Positions 1-9,201 are shown, counted from the first letter of the stretch. The stretch is 63,460 nucleotides of DNA from Lachnospiraceae bacterium (GCA_017457865.1 JAFTGN010000025.1:1-63460); one strand, 5' to 3'. Numbers and translations: made by a program. The notes: generated from the sequence alone by a model not told the origin.

Positions 1-100
1 AACGGCATATTTGGCATTTTGAGCATAAAGCGAAAAAAATATTAGTACCGCTGCTGTGAACATCATTCTTACGAATGATTCGAAGCGAAAGCGTGTTTTT

Positions 101-153
101 TGAATAAAATTTCTGATAAAAGGCGTTCGGTAATATAGTTTCGCAATTGACTA
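101..153. repeat. partial copy of 194-bp palindromic repeat (family 2)
   Basis: The segment matches the right half of the element at 12968-13161 (shared core AAAAGGCRTTCGGTA followed by AGTTTYGCAATTG). Its end lies 8 nt beyond the stop codon of the following minus-strand gene. Upstream (62-78) is a short ATCATTC/GAATGAT hairpin; bases 1-61 show nothing I can name. Confidence 0.6.
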
Positions 154-161
154 TTTACGCA

Positions 162-1046
162 TCATTTTGCAGATACCAGTTCCCGGTTCAAACGGATGAC
201 CGCTTCCAACAGCTGTGCCACACCGTCTTCTTCATTGGTGCCTGTCATCACATCCGCTGCTTCCTTCACTTCCGGCCTTGCATTGCCCATTGCCACACCG
301 CAGCCGCACTTTTCAATCATGGCCAGATCATTGGTGCTGTCTCCGCACGCCATCACTGCTTCCGGCCCAATGCCAAGAAGCCGTCCCAGCGCCAGCAGCG
401 CTTCTCCTTTGTCACAACCTGCGTTGTTGATCTCAATATTGGCAGGTGTACCACCAGATACCACAATGTCTGTTCTGCCATCCAGCCACTGATAAGCCTC
501 CTCCATCAGCACCGGATCTCCAAAGCTGGTGTTGATCTTATCCACCGGCTGTGGATGTGCCTGATAAAAAGAAAAAATATCCGAAACCACAGTTCGGGTA
601 GACCTGACATATTCCAAAATAAAAGGATCCGGAATGGCTTTCTCCCAAAAAGACTGTTGTCTCTCATCACTGTATACCCGGTCTTCTATATATAACTCAC
701 AGGTACACTCCCGCTTCAAAAACCAGGGCATCAGTTCCAGCACCTTTTCCATCGGCAGACAGTTTCGATAAATGATTTCCCCGGTCTGTAAGTCTGCCAC
801 CTCTGCTCCATTGCTGCAAAGGCAGTACCGGACGCCTGGAATCGACAAAAATGCCTGAGGCACCCCCATCTTTGGTCTTCCTGTGGCAGGCAAAACTGTA
901 ATACCAGCCGATACCGCATCTGCAATGGCTTTTCGGGTACGAGCAGTGATTTCCTTTGCCTCATTGAATACCGTACCATCCATATCCAGTCCGATCAACT
1001 GTATCGGCACATGCTGGTATGCCTTCAGCTGTTCATATATCCCCAT
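162..1046 (-). CDS. HAD superfamily hydrolase, Cof type
   Basis: Predicted phosphatase of the Cof/IIB branch of the HAD superfamily, acting on small phosphorylated metabolites in the cytoplasm. Motif I (GLDMDGT, with both aspartates near residues 21 and 23) lies at the N-terminus, and the C-terminal metal-binding motif reads ACGDSTNDLAMI; between them is a cap of IIB size. At 294 residues it has normal family length. I start it at the ATG at 1046 because GGGAG lies 10 nt upstream; the ATG at 1067 (7 residues longer) has no clear ribosome site. It is a monocistronic-looking minus-strand gene. The substrate cannot be told from sequence. Confidence 0.9.
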   Translation of the reverse strand: MGIYEQLKAYQHVPIQLIGLDMDGTVFNEAKEITARTRKAIADAVSAGITVLPATGRPKMGVPQAFLSIPGVRYCLCSNGAEVADLQTGEIIYRNCLPMEKVLELMPWFLKRECTCELYIEDRVYSDERQQSFWEKAIPDPFILEYVRSTRTVVSDIFSFYQAHPQPVDKINTSFGDPVLMEEAYQWLDGRTDIVVSGGTPANIEINNAGCDKGEALLALGRLLGIGPEAVMACGDSTNDLAMIEKCGCGVAMGNARPEVKEAADVMTGTNEEDGVAQLLEAVIRLNRELVSAK

Positions 1047-1145
1047 GTTTCTTATACTCCCATTCATTCTTTTGTAGGATTCTTATACAAGTTCGCTTCT
1101 ATATAATCCACTCACAATTACAAGCAAAGTTTCTTTCTGTCTTTA

Positions 1146-2024
1146 CTACACCTGTAATTCCGGCAGATGCTTACAACAGGTAATGGCCAGAGACCCCGGT
1201 CCAATGTGACACGCTACACTCAAAGACAATGGATTGATGAGAATCTCGTGTCCCGGAAATACCTCAGCCAGCTCCTGCCGCCACCGCTTGATTTCTTCTT
1301 CATTCATGGTATGGGCCATCATGATTTTGATCTGCTCCGGCGAGGCATCTCCACCAAATCTGGTCTGAATGTCCTTTAATATTGCATTAACCATGATTGC
1401 CTTTGCCTGTTTCACAGAACGAGCCTTGGCAAATGCATCTAATTTCTCACCCTGAATCTCCAATACTGGCTTGATGCGCAGTAATGTTCCTAGCGCTGCA
1501 CCTGCCGGTGTGACTCTGCCGCCCTTTTTCAGATACTTTAATGTATCTACCATAATATAAATGCTGGAATCCATCTTGTGCAGTTCCAGAATGTGTTTGA
1601 TTTCCTTTGCTGTCTTCCCCTGCTCTGCCAGTGCCTTTGCCTCTAAGACAGACTGACGCTGGGTCACGGAAATCCGCTGGTTGTTTACCACCTGCACCCG
1701 TCCGTCAAAATCCTGCGCCAGCATTGCCGCAGTTTCACAGGAACCGGACAGGCCACTGGACATCGGAATATGTACGATCTCATCATACTGTTCTAACAGG
1801 TCTTCCCACAAATTCAAAATATCCCCCGGCGACGGCTGGGAAGTATGGATTTCCGCATCCCCTTCCAGCTTTTCATAAAATGCCTCTTGCGTCAGACTGA
1901 TATCCTCGAAAAACAAATCTTCTCCAATGTAAAATGGCATCGGCAACACAGAAACCCCCAGTTCCTTTGCCTCCTGCTGGGTAATTCCGCTGTTACTGTC
2001 TGTCATAATCGCTACTTTGCTCAC
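1146..2024 (-). CDS. DegV family fatty-acid-binding protein
   Basis: DegV/FakB-type protein. Members bind a fatty acid and, in Firmicutes, present it to the FakA kinase for incorporation into phospholipid. Visible signatures are the N-terminal MTDSNSG, TSQPSPGD around residue 63, the MSSGLSGS loop and a C-terminal HIGPGSLAI. I choose the GTG at 2024 because GGAGG sits 5 nt before it; an in-frame ATG at 2048 would put the ribosome site inside the gene. No fakA lies nearby, as is usual for these multi-copy proteins. Length (about 292 residues) is normal. The exact ligand is unknown. Confidence 0.9.
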   Translation of the reverse strand: MSKVAIMTDSNSGITQQEAKELGVSVLPMPFYIGEDLFFEDISLTQEAFYEKLEGDAEIHTSQPSPGDILNLWEDLLEQYDEIVHIPMSSGLSGSCETAAMLAQDFDGRVQVVNNQRISVTQRQSVLEAKALAEQGKTAKEIKHILELHKMDSSIYIMVDTLKYLKKGGRVTPAGAALGTLLRIKPVLEIQGEKLDAFAKARSVKQAKAIMVNAILKDIQTRFGGDASPEQIKIMMAHTMNEEEIKRWRQELAEVFPGHEILINPLSLSVACHIGPGSLAITCCKHLPELQV

Positions 2025-2076
2025 ATTTTCCTCCTTGTATCCCCCCAAGGGGTATCCCTTTACATTTTGTTATTTT

Positions 2077-2210
2077 GTAACTGTTCAGTGCTTTCACTGT
2101 TATGGGCAAAAATCCATTCCAAATCGACTTTGTTGATGGGATTTTTGCCTGCATTACTCGGGATTTTGCTTTGCAAAACCCTCGCGAAATATTGGCTCCT
2201 GAATAGTTAC
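2077..2210. repeat. 134-bp palindromic intergenic repeat, family 1, copy A
   Basis: Starts GTAACTGTTCAG and ends CTGAATAGTTAC, imperfect terminal inverted repeats. Inside are nested hairpins: GGCAAAAATCC/GGATTTTTGCC, ATCGAC/GTTGAT (with a G-T pair) and TTTTGC/GCAAAA. Other full copies lie at 9068-9201 and 32679-32808. It has no coding capacity. It lies upstream of the DegV gene and 80 bp beyond the stop codon of the NlpC/P60 gene. Confidence 0.85.
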
Positions 2211-2290
2211 GTTATTTTCCTGATTAACCGCATTTTTCATCATCAGGGAACTCTTGATTCTATTTTACACTGAACTGAGAAAATCCTCTG

Positions 2291-3769
2291 TCAAAAGGAG
2301 ATCACATAAGTCAGTACCTCCTCATACGGTTTTAAACTACCTGTATAAATATATAATGATGTTTCCACGCAGCTGTAAATGTCCATCAGGTTTGCACCAT
2401 CTCCACTATACCTGGAAACAGTATGTGCAATTCTTGGTTCGCCATTTACAATGCCCATATACATTGCCACATGTCCTTTCATCAGCAACAGGGAACCTGC
2501 CGGAAGACTGCGAATCAATCCATCTCTTGTTTCTGTTCCCATTTGTTCCAGAGAAATGACCACTGCACCTGTGGCAGCCATATTGCCAGTATTTCTGGGC
2601 AGAAAAATCCCAAAGCATCGATATACTGCACCTACCGTAGAGGAACAATCATAATTCAAATGCTTATCTCCCCATCCATAAGACACGCCTACCATTTGCT
2701 GCATCCGCTGTGCGGCAGCTTCATAGGTATAAGGGAGATATCCATCTGAAATATCTTTTTCCACAGACAAAACCGTTTCTGTCAGTTCCAGCCTTCCTTC
2801 TCTGTTTACCGGATAGGAAATGCGCATAGTAGTATCATCCTTTTCCAGAAGAGGAAATGCAGTGCCCATCCGAAACGTATGCAGTCCTTCTATCTTCACA
2901 TATGGCTCAATCACCACCGCCGGATGCTGCAATCCTTCCTGCCACTGCTGCAATACTCCATGTTCTGTCAGCCCCACACACTCTCTGGCAATCCAGCCTT
3001 TGTCATTGCTGCCAATGACATACACATACACTCCATCTGCTGACGTATGCAGGACCGCCACCATTTCTCCAATGAGAAACAGGCTTTCCTGCATGTAATC
3101 AAATGCCTGTGGACTGACTTCTGTCTGAAGGACTGCATCAGTGGGAAATATGCGCACATCTGCATTGTCTGTCAGAATGCCATATTGGACACTCACCCTC
3201 TCCGGTATGGCATCCAGATTCCGATTTGCCTCTATGGCACTTTGCTCCTCTGGTGTCAGTGCATGACCATTGCACCAGCTGCCTTCCGGAAAGGGAGCAG
3301 ACAAAATCCAGTTTTGCACTTCTTCTCTGGTCAGATCCGAAACAGACAGCACATCATAACAACCCGATGCCGGATTGGACCATGTGGCAGTATTGATGGC
3401 CTGAATCTGCTCTTTTGTCAGGTCTGCTGATGTCACAAATTCTGGTTCTACAGAGGTATCACCGGTTTCCTCCGTGCTGCTTTCTGTCTCAGATTCTAAT
3501 ACAGTTTCTGTGACAGTCTCCTGTTGAGAAGATAATGCCTCAAACTGTTCCCTCTCTATAGATTCTTCTGTTCCTTCCACCGCATCTATGACCAAAATCC
3601 CTTTTGTCTGCAACGAATATTCCGATTCCGAAACCCTTTCCACAATACTTACTTCTATACTTTCAGGTGACCTGCTGCCGCATCCTGCAAGAACCATGGT
3701 TCCGCCAAGCAGCCACAAAAAATTCCATCTGCTGATTTTGTGCAACTCTGTTCTATTCTTCCTTTTCAT
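2291..3769 (-). CDS. Lipoprotein with SH3-like and NlpC/P60 peptidase domains
   Basis: Probable cell-surface peptidoglycan hydrolase (gamma-D-glutamyl-diamino acid endopeptidase class, C40). A lipoprotein signal peptide ends in the lipobox L-A-G-C (Cys30). A Glu/Thr/Ser-rich linker follows, then SH3-like segments in the middle, then the NlpC/P60 domain with the nucleophile in NYDCSSTVG and the histidine in KGHVAMYMG, and a second histidine in AHTVSRY. I start at the ATG at 3769, which has GGGGGAG 5 nt upstream; an ATG 7 codons earlier lacks one. At 492 residues it resembles the SH3-plus-NlpC hydrolases common in Clostridia. It is anchored outside the membrane; the cleaved bond is inferred from family. 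Confidence 0.88.
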   Translation of the reverse strand: MKRKNRTELHKISRWNFLWLLGGTMVLAGCGSRSPESIEVSIVERVSESEYSLQTKGILVIDAVEGTEESIEREQFEALSSQQETVTETVLESETESSTEETGDTSVEPEFVTSADLTKEQIQAINTATWSNPASGCYDVLSVSDLTREEVQNWILSAPFPEGSWCNGHALTPEEQSAIEANRNLDAIPERVSVQYGILTDNADVRIFPTDAVLQTEVSPQAFDYMQESLFLIGEMVAVLHTSADGVYVYVIGSNDKGWIARECVGLTEHGVLQQWQEGLQHPAVVIEPYVKIEGLHTFRMGTAFPLLEKDDTTMRISYPVNREGRLELTETVLSVEKDISDGYLPYTYEAAAQRMQQMVGVSYGWGDKHLNYDCSSTVGAVYRCFGIFLPRNTGNMAATGAVVISLEQMGTETRDGLIRSLPAGSLLLMKGHVAMYMGIVNGEPRIAHTVSRYSGDGANLMDIYSCVETSLYIYTGSLKPYEEVLTYVISF

Positions 3770-3887
3770 ATCCACTCCCCCAAACTCCATTCAAACTGTA
3801 CTTGTCACTGTCTGGTACCTTTTTCAGTTTCCTGTTCTCCTCTGTACTTCCACAGTCCATGTCAGTTCTCATTGGTTTGGAATGGAA

Positions 3888-4171
3888 TCAGCGTACGGCA
3901 TCCAGTGCTTGCTGAATGTCCTCTATAATGTCTTCTGCATTTTCAATGCCCACAGAAAAACGGATCAGATCCGGCTGAACCCCAGCCTCTAATAGCTGCT
4001 CGTCGGATAACTGACGGTGGGTATGGCTTGCCGGATGCAGCACACAGGTACGGGCATCTGTTCACTGGAATCATATTCGAATGTGGTACTCTGATAAATG
4101 GGCAATACCCTCGGTTCTCCCTTCACCGGTGTAAAGCCTGCCTGTACACACATGTTTTCCCTTCTGTTCAT
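3888..4171 (-). pseudogene. metY: Remnant of O-acetylhomoserine sulfhydrylase gene
   Basis: The minus strand first encodes the typical N-terminus (CVQAGFTP, then [20 protein letters not shown]), then jumps to the far C-terminus of the same enzyme read in another frame: [52 protein letters not shown], stop (TGA at 3888). About 350 central residues, including the PLP-lysine region, are gone and the two ends are out of frame. The functional enzyme would make homocysteine from O-acetylhomoserine and sulfide. This copy cannot. No SAM riboswitch consensus is visible upstream of it. Confidence 0.85.
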
Positions 4172-4478
4172 ATTCTGTTCATATTCTTCTCCATTCCGAA
4201 GTCCGGTGCATCTCTTCCACCATTTCTTCTATTCCATTCCTTTTTTATTCCCGAATTACAACAATTCCAGGGAACATCTCGCCATTCCGAAACCGATTGG
4301 CAAATCAGCCTGTCTTTTTCCGAACATTTCATCAGGCAGAGATACCCTTATTTTAGTATAGAATCCCCTGAAACGCAAGCATATTCTTCTCACATAAATC
4401 CTATGGCTTGTGACTCTATTTTGCACATTCTGTTTTGCACATTTTGAAAAACAGCTTTTCCATTTGGTGAAATTGGTA

Positions 4479-4484
4479 TATAAT
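4479..4484 (+). promoter_or_regulatory. -10 element upstream of pyrBI
   Basis: TATAAT about 64 nt before the pyrB start codon, with TTTTCC 17 nt upstream as a weak -35. The rest of the 4172-4547 gap holds no gene and no recognisable PyrR attenuator. Confidence 0.5.
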
Positions 4485-4547
4485 AGGTTCAGCATGCAGT
4501 CCTGTCCGTCTGCCTGCTCAAAATCTGAGATTTTTAAGGAGTTACGT

Positions 4548-5468
4548 ATGAAACATTTACTAAATCCTCTGGATTTTACAGTTGAAGAAACCAATCGACT
4601 GCTGGATCTTGCCAGTGACATTGAGAAACATCCTGACCGATACGCACATCTTTGTGATGGCAAAAAGATCGCCACACTTTTTTACGAGCCAAGTACCCGA
4701 ACCAGACTAAGTTTTGAAGCCGCTATGATGAATCTGGGCGGCAAGGCACTGGGCTTTTCTGATGCCGCCAACAGTTCCGCTTCCAAGGGTGAGACCGTAG
4801 AAGATACCATCCGGGTAGTCAGCTGCTATGCAGACATCTGTGCCATGCGTCATCCAAAAGAAGGCGCACCTTACGTAGCTTCTCTTTTTTCCAGAATTCC
4901 CATCATCAATGCCGGCGACGGTGGACACCAGCACCCTACCCAGACACTGGCAGATCTTCTGACCATCCGTTCCCTGCAGGGTCGTCTGGACAATTTCACC
5001 ATTGGTTTTTGCGGCGATCTGAAATTTGGACGTACCGTGCATTCTCTGATCAACGCACTGACTCGTTATTCTAATATCAAATTCATCCTCATTTCTCCAC
5101 CTGAGTTGAAGGTTCCGGACTATGTGCGGGATGATGTATTGCAGGGATTTGAATATGAGGAAGTGACCAGTTTAGAGGAGGCCATGCCAAAGTTAGATGT
5201 ATTATACATGACCCGGGTACAGCGTGAACGTTTCTTTAACGAAGAGGAATACATCCGTATGAAAGATTCTTACATTCTGGATGCAGAGAAGATGGCACTG
5301 GCAAAGGACAACACACTGGTGCTCCATCCACTGCCAAGAGTCAATGAAATCGCACCGGAAGTAGACAATGACCCCCGGGCAAGCTACTTCAAACAGGTAC
5401 AGTACGCAGTTTATGTGAGAATGGCTTTGATTTTGACGCTGCTTGATCTGGCACCGGAATTGAACTGA
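4548..5468 (+). CDS. pyrB: Aspartate carbamoyltransferase catalytic subunit
   Basis: Catalyses carbamoyl phosphate + L-aspartate to N-carbamoyl-L-aspartate, the committed step of pyrimidine synthesis. The carbamoyl-phosphate motif STRTRLSFE and the C-terminal HPLPRV loop are intact, and the 306-residue length is standard. The ATG at 4548 follows AAGGAG at 7 nt; earlier in-frame methionines lie upstream of or within the promoter. pyrI follows after 16 bp, so catalytic and regulatory chains are made together and should form the allosteric dodecamer. Confidence 0.97.
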   Translation: MKHLLNPLDFTVEETNRLLDLASDIEKHPDRYAHLCDGKKIATLFYEPSTRTRLSFEAAMMNLGGKALGFSDAANSSASKGETVEDTIRVVSCYADICAMRHPKEGAPYVASLFSRIPIINAGDGGHQHPTQTLADLLTIRSLQGRLDNFTIGFCGDLKFGRTVHSLINALTRYSNIKFILISPPELKVPDYVRDDVLQGFEYEEVTSLEEAMPKLDVLYMTRVQRERFFNEEEYIRMKDSYILDAEKMALAKDNTLVLHPLPRVNEIAPEVDNDPRASYFKQVQYAVYVRMALILTLLDLAPELN

Positions 5469-5484
5469 TGGGAGGAAATGCATT

Positions 5485-5907
5485 ATGTTGAATATTAGTG
5501 GAATTGTAAATGGTGTGGTACTGGATCACATTCAGGCTGGCAAGAGCATGCAGATTTATAAATATCTGGGACTGGATAAATTAGACTGCCAGATTGCCAT
5601 CATCAAAAATGTACGCAGTGACAAGATGGGCAAAAAAGACATCATCAAAATCGAATGCGGCATCGACACATTGAATCTGGATGTATTGGGTTATCTGGAT
5701 CACAACATTACCATCAACATCATCTCTGATGGAAAGGTCTGTGACAAGATTCCCCTGACTCTGCCAAAGAAGATCACCAATGTGATCCGTTGTAAGAATC
5801 CACGTTGTATCACTTCCGTAGAGCCACACCTGCCTCATATCTTCCATCTGACTGATCCGGAGACAGAGCTATATCGGTGTGCCTATTGCGAGGAAAAATA
5901 TCGATAA
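5485..5907 (+). CDS. pyrI: Aspartate carbamoyltransferase regulatory subunit
   Basis: Binds nucleotide effectors and holds PyrB trimers together in the class B aspartate transcarbamoylase. The 140-residue protein has the N-terminal allosteric domain and a C-terminal zinc site made of four cysteines: C-x4-C in RCKNPRC and C-x2-C in RCAYCEEK. GGAGG lies 9 nt before the ATG. Cotranscribed with pyrB, and a strong hairpin terminator follows at 6001. Confidence 0.96.
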   Translation: MLNISGIVNGVVLDHIQAGKSMQIYKYLGLDKLDCQIAIIKNVRSDKMGKKDIIKIECGIDTLNLDVLGYLDHNITINIISDGKVCDKIPLTLPKKITNVIRCKNPRCITSVEPHLPHIFHLTDPETELYRCAYCEEKYR

Positions 5908-6000
5908 CAAGTCCGCAGGTCAACCTCTCATCCACGGAGTCGATTGGAATGGATCTTGATCCGTAGACAAGCAACTGAATCGAACATTATGATTTTATCA

Positions 6001-6048
6001 AAAACCGGCAGTCCTGATCTAATCATTGATCCAGTTCCTGCCGGTTTT
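6001..6048. terminator. Bidirectional terminator between pyrI and the ZIP gene
   Basis: AAAACCGGCAG pairs perfectly with CTGCCGGTTTT, flanked by A and T runs, so it can end transcription from both converging genes. Confidence 0.85.
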
Positions 6049-6059
6049 TCTATGGTTTC

Positions 6060-6839
6060 TCATCCTAACCCCACATCCAATGCCATCATCAGCACAAACC
6101 CTACTGCAAAGCATACTGCTCCTACATTGGAATGATTTCCTTCTGACAGTTCCGGGATCAATTCCTCCACCACCACATAAAACATGGCGCCTGCTGCAAA
6201 ACTCAGCAGATAAGGAAGTACCGGTAGAAAAAATCCGGCTGCCAGAATGGTCAACACTGCCCCGATGGGTTCCACCACACCAGACAGCACCCCGTACAAA
6301 AATGTCTTTCCTTTTGGCATGCCCTCTGCCAGAAGAGGCATGGAGACAATCGCACCTTCCGGAAAATTCTGCAGGGCAATGCCAAGTGCCAGTGCCAACG
6401 CCCCTGCTGCACTGATCTGTGCATTGCCATACATCCAGCCTGCATAGACAATTCCCACTGCCATCCCTTCCGGTAAATTGTGTAATGTCACAGCCAGAAT
6501 CAACTTGGTGGTCTTTTTCAATCCACTTCTTGGTCCTTCCTCGCTGCGATCTAAGTGCATGTGTGGAATCCACATATCCAATACAAGTAAAAATAACATA
6601 CCAATCAGAAAACCAATGGATGCCGGAAGAAACGCCAGCTTTCCCAAGCCTTCCGATTGCTCCATGGCCGGAACCAGCAGACTGAAAAAAGATGCCGCCA
6701 CCATAATCCCCGATGCGAATCCTGTCAGTGCATATTTCAATCGCTCACTCATGCCTCCCTTGAAAAAGAATACACACGCCGCACCAAGACTTGTACCGAC
6801 CAAAGGAATCATGATGCCTTCTGCCATCGTAAACCACAT
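6060..6839 (-). CDS. ZIP family divalent metal transporter
   Basis: Integral membrane protein of the ZIP/ZupT family, importing zinc or other divalent cations. About eight hydrophobic segments are visible. The metal-binding helices carry HNLPEG (helix IV) and NFPEG (helix V), and a variable loop with HMHLD precedes them. Starting at the ATG at 6839 (AAAGGAGG 6 nt upstream) gives 259 residues, the normal size; the open frame extends further upstream without a ribosome site. It stands alone, next to a Nudix gene in the same direction. Metal specificity is not determinable here. Confidence 0.92.
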   Translation of the reverse strand: MWFTMAEGIMIPLVGTSLGAACVFFFKGGMSERLKYALTGFASGIMVAASFFSLLVPAMEQSEGLGKLAFLPASIGFLIGMLFLLVLDMWIPHMHLDRSEEGPRSGLKKTTKLILAVTLHNLPEGMAVGIVYAGWMYGNAQISAAGALALALGIALQNFPEGAIVSMPLLAEGMPKGKTFLYGVLSGVVEPIGAVLTILAAGFFLPVLPYLLSFAAGAMFYVVVEELIPELSEGNHSNVGAVCFAVGFVLMMALDVGLG

Positions 6840-6968
6840 ATCGTCCTCCTTTATTTCGTGCTGATCTTTGTTTCGCAAAAGATCGACTTCTGAATCGTTC
6901 CCTTCGCTTTTCAATTCATTGTCTTTTGTTCCCTGTGTTACTTTATGCAGAATATCACTGCATGTGAT

Positions 6969-7541
6969 CTATGCATTCCACTGTAATTTTTCCAATTCCT
7001 CTAAGAATCGCTCATATTCTTCCAAAATGATACACATTTCTGCACTTCCGGCACGAAGCCTGCGCAAAATTTCCTGACTGTCCATCCAGACTAGTTCGCT
7101 GATTTCCTCACGCTGAAAGGTCAGTCCTTCCATAGGAAAATTACTGCGCAGCACATAGACCGCATGAATCTCATTGTCATGAAATGGCTGTCCATGAAAC
7201 TCCTCTACATATTCCATCCGATATTGAAACAGATAGGTCAAATCTTCTGCACAAACCGGCAGTCCCAGTTCCTCCTGCAATTCCCTGACTGCAGTAGACA
7301 AAAAAGTCTCACCGGCAGATACATGTCCCGCACTGGAGGTATCCAACTGATCCGGATGAGAATCCTTTTCATGGCTGCGCCTTTGCAGCAGTACATCAAA
7401 ACTGCCATCTTCTCTTTTCGGTGAAATCACCCACATATGACTTGCCCCATGTAAATCTCCGTCTCTATGCACTTCACTGCGCAGTTTCCGCACACCGGTA
7501 GATGTTCCGGACTCATCCAGTATATCAAACCATTCTTCCAT
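6969..7541 (-). CDS. Nudix hydrolase, isopentenyl-diphosphate-isomerase-like
   Basis: Nudix-fold protein of 190 residues resembling the YfcD/IPP-isomerase-like subgroup. The Nudix box is complete: G-H-V-S-A-G-E, seven residues, then RELQEELGL, in mid-protein, with an N-terminal DESG stretch typical of this subgroup. It probably hydrolyses a nucleotide-diphosphate-type substrate; the identity is open. GAGAGGAACGT precedes the ATG. It is followed on the same strand by the ZIP gene about 130 bp away. Confidence 0.87.
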   Translation of the reverse strand: MEEWFDILDESGTSTGVRKLRSEVHRDGDLHGASHMWVISPKREDGSFDVLLQRRSHEKDSHPDQLDTSSAGHVSAGETFLSTAVRELQEELGLPVCAEDLTYLFQYRMEYVEEFHGQPFHDNEIHAVYVLRSNFPMEGLTFQREEISELVWMDSQEILRRLRAGSAEMCIILEEYERFLEELEKLQWNA

Positions 7542-7802
7542 ACGTTCCTCTCAGCAGATCTTATCCTCTGCTCTCTTTCCAAATAAACATGGATATCGCA
7601 TAATTGCAGACATCCGTACAACCGAAAACCTCATGCATTGTAGCATGTACTTTCCCGTGCGTCAATCGTCAACCTGCCCAATTTCCTTGAAACAGCTGTG
7701 GAATCGTATCTCCATCTGGGACTGTAATACCATTATATTGCTTTTGCTTTTGTTCAAACAATTACTGCAATTAAAAAAATTTAGAAAATTTGCAAAAACT
7801 GC

Positions 7803-7831
7803 TTGACAAAGTTTGCGGGATGCGATATATT
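7803..7831 (+). promoter_or_regulatory. Promoter of the tRNA-Pro/Glu/Glu cluster
   Basis: TTGACA (7803-7808), 17-bp spacer, TATATT (7826-7831), 13 bp before tRNA-Pro. Confidence 0.85.
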
Positions 7832-7844
7832 ATTAGAGCAGCGG

Positions 7845-7918
7845 CGAGGCGTGGCTCAGTTTGGTAGAGCGCTGCGTTCGGGACGCAGAGGTCGCAAGTT
7901 CAAATCTTGTCGCCTCGA
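7845..7918 (+). tRNA. tRNA-Pro (CGG)
   Basis: Complete cloverleaf: acceptor CGAGGCG/CGCCTCG, anticodon stem CTGCG/CGCAG with loop TTCGGGA, so anticodon CGG reads CCG. No encoded CCA. Confidence 0.93.
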
Positions 7919-7927
7919 CTGCTTTCT

Positions 7928-7999
7928 GGCTAGTTGGTCAAGGGGTTAAGACGTCGCCCTCTCACGGCGAAAACAGGGGTTCGATTCCCCTACTAGCTG
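7928..7999 (+). tRNA. tRNA-Glu (CTC), copy 1
   Basis: Acceptor GGCTAGT/ACTAGCT, anticodon loop CTCTCAC giving CTC (reads GAG). 72 nt, no encoded CCA. Begins 9 nt after tRNA-Pro. Confidence 0.93.
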
Positions 8000-8063
8000 C
8001 TCAGAATGTGATACATTCACATTCTTTGATATCCTCTTTTGAGGTTTTGTTTCAATTTTATAT

Positions 8064-8135
8064 GGCTAGTTGGTCAAGGGGTTAAGACGTCGCCCTCTCA
8101 CGGCGAAAACAGGGGTTCGATTCCCCTACTAGCTG
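8064..8135 (+). tRNA. tRNA-Glu (CTC), copy 2
   Basis: Base-for-base identical to copy 1 over all 72 nt, while the 64-bp spacer between them is unrelated to either flank, so it is a recent gene-length duplication or was homogenised by conversion. Confidence 0.93.
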
Positions 8136-8166
8136 CTGACTATTTGAAAGAATAGCCCAACCCGGA

Positions 8167-8200
8167 AAGTGCTGTAAATCATCTTTACAGCACTTTTTTT
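8167..8200 (+). terminator. Terminator after the tRNA cluster
   Basis: AAGTGCTGTAAA and TTTACAGCACTT form a perfect 12-bp stem with a 5-nt loop, followed by a T run. It ends 14 nt before the yggS start. Confidence 0.92.
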
Positions 8201-8214
8201 ATAAGGAGGTTTTT

Positions 8215-8907
8215 ATGATTTCAGACAATATTCACGCAGTGCAGTCGACCATTTGCCAGGCTTGTGTCCGCTCCGGCAGAGATGCTTCTGCTGTCACACT
8301 GATGGCAGTCAGCAAGACCAAACCCAATGAAATGCTGTTAGAAGCCTACGAAGCCGGGATGCGTGTCTTTGGTGAAAATTATGTACAGGAACTTTGCACC
8401 AAAATGGAAACACTGCCCGATACTTTCATCTGGCATATGATCGGACATCTGCAGCGCAACAAGGTAAAATATATCATTGGTAAAGTAGCGCTGATTCACT
8501 CCGTAGACTCTCTGCGTCTGGCAGAGCAGATAGAAAAAGAAGCCGCCAAGGCAGATGTCATTCAGGATATTTTGCTGGAAGTCAATGTGGCAGAAGAAGA
8601 AAGCAAGTGGGGCTTCACTTTAGAAAATGCCGGAGACATGGTCAGAACAATCTCTAGCTTTCCTCATCTGCGCATTAAGGGACTGATGACCTCTGCCCCC
8701 TACACATTGAATCCGGAAGAAAACCGTATTTATTTCAGACAACTGAAACAGTGTTTTGATGCCATCGGCAATCTGTCTATCCCAAATGTTTCCATGGAAG
8801 TGCTCTCTATGGGCATGACCGGTGATTATGAAGTAGCGGTAGAAGAAGGCGCCACACTGGTACGTGTGGGAACCGGCATCTTCGGGGAACGGAATTACAG
8901 CAAATAG
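8215..8907 (+). CDS. YggS family pyridoxal-phosphate homeostasis protein
   Basis: Single-domain PLP-binding protein (PLPHP, fold type III barrel) that buffers vitamin B6 and influences amino and keto acid pools. The PLP lysine is in LMAVSKTKP near residue 35; the FGENYVQE and WHMIGHLQRNK motifs and the C-terminal SMGMTGDYEVAVEEG phosphate loop are present. 230 residues, normal length. AAGGAGG lies 6 nt before the ATG. It sits right behind the tRNA terminator, which may allow some readthrough, and is followed by its own terminator at 8966. Confidence 0.94.
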   Translation: MISDNIHAVQSTICQACVRSGRDASAVTLMAVSKTKPNEMLLEAYEAGMRVFGENYVQELCTKMETLPDTFIWHMIGHLQRNKVKYIIGKVALIHSVDSLRLAEQIEKEAAKADVIQDILLEVNVAEEESKWGFTLENAGDMVRTISSFPHLRIKGLMTSAPYTLNPEENRIYFRQLKQCFDAIGNLSIPNVSMEVLSMGMTGDYEVAVEEGATLVRVGTGIFGERNYSK

Positions 8908-8965
8908 GGTCGCATCCTGTGCGCAGCACTTTTTTGGTGACAAAATTTTTCTGTTATCTAAAAAC

Positions 8966-9020
8966 AAGTCCGAGAGGAAATTTCAACTGTCTTTCTGTTA
9001 AGATTTCCTCCCGGACTTTT
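8966..9020 (+). terminator. Terminator after yggS
   Basis: AAGTCCGAGAGGAAAT and ATTTCCTCCCGGACTT form a long stem with one A-C mismatch, followed by TTTTCG. Confidence 0.8.
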
Positions 9021-9067
9021 CGTTTGCGGATATCTATGATATTTTATGTCTTTATATGATGCTCATC

Positions 9068-9201
9068 GTAACTGTTCAGTCCCCTCACAGTTACGGGCAA
9101 AAATCCATTCCAAATCGACTCCGTCGATGGGATTTTTGCCTGCATGACTCAGGATTTTGCTTCGCAAAACCTTCGCGAAATATCGCCTCCTGAATAGTTG
9201 C
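9068..9201. repeat. 134-bp palindromic intergenic repeat, family 1, copy B
   Basis: Same length and layout as copy A. The left end GTAACTGT-N11-ACAGTTAC is itself a perfect 8-bp hairpin, ATCGAC-TCC-GTCGAT is fully paired here, and the right end stops 8 nt from the stop codon of the glycerophosphotransferase gene at 9210. Confidence 0.88.

Noticed and set aside
4172-4547. Search for a SAM riboswitch or a PyrR attenuator near metY/pyrB
   Set aside because: No S-box core or PyrR-binding hairpin with terminator was recognisable; only a -10 hexamer stands out.
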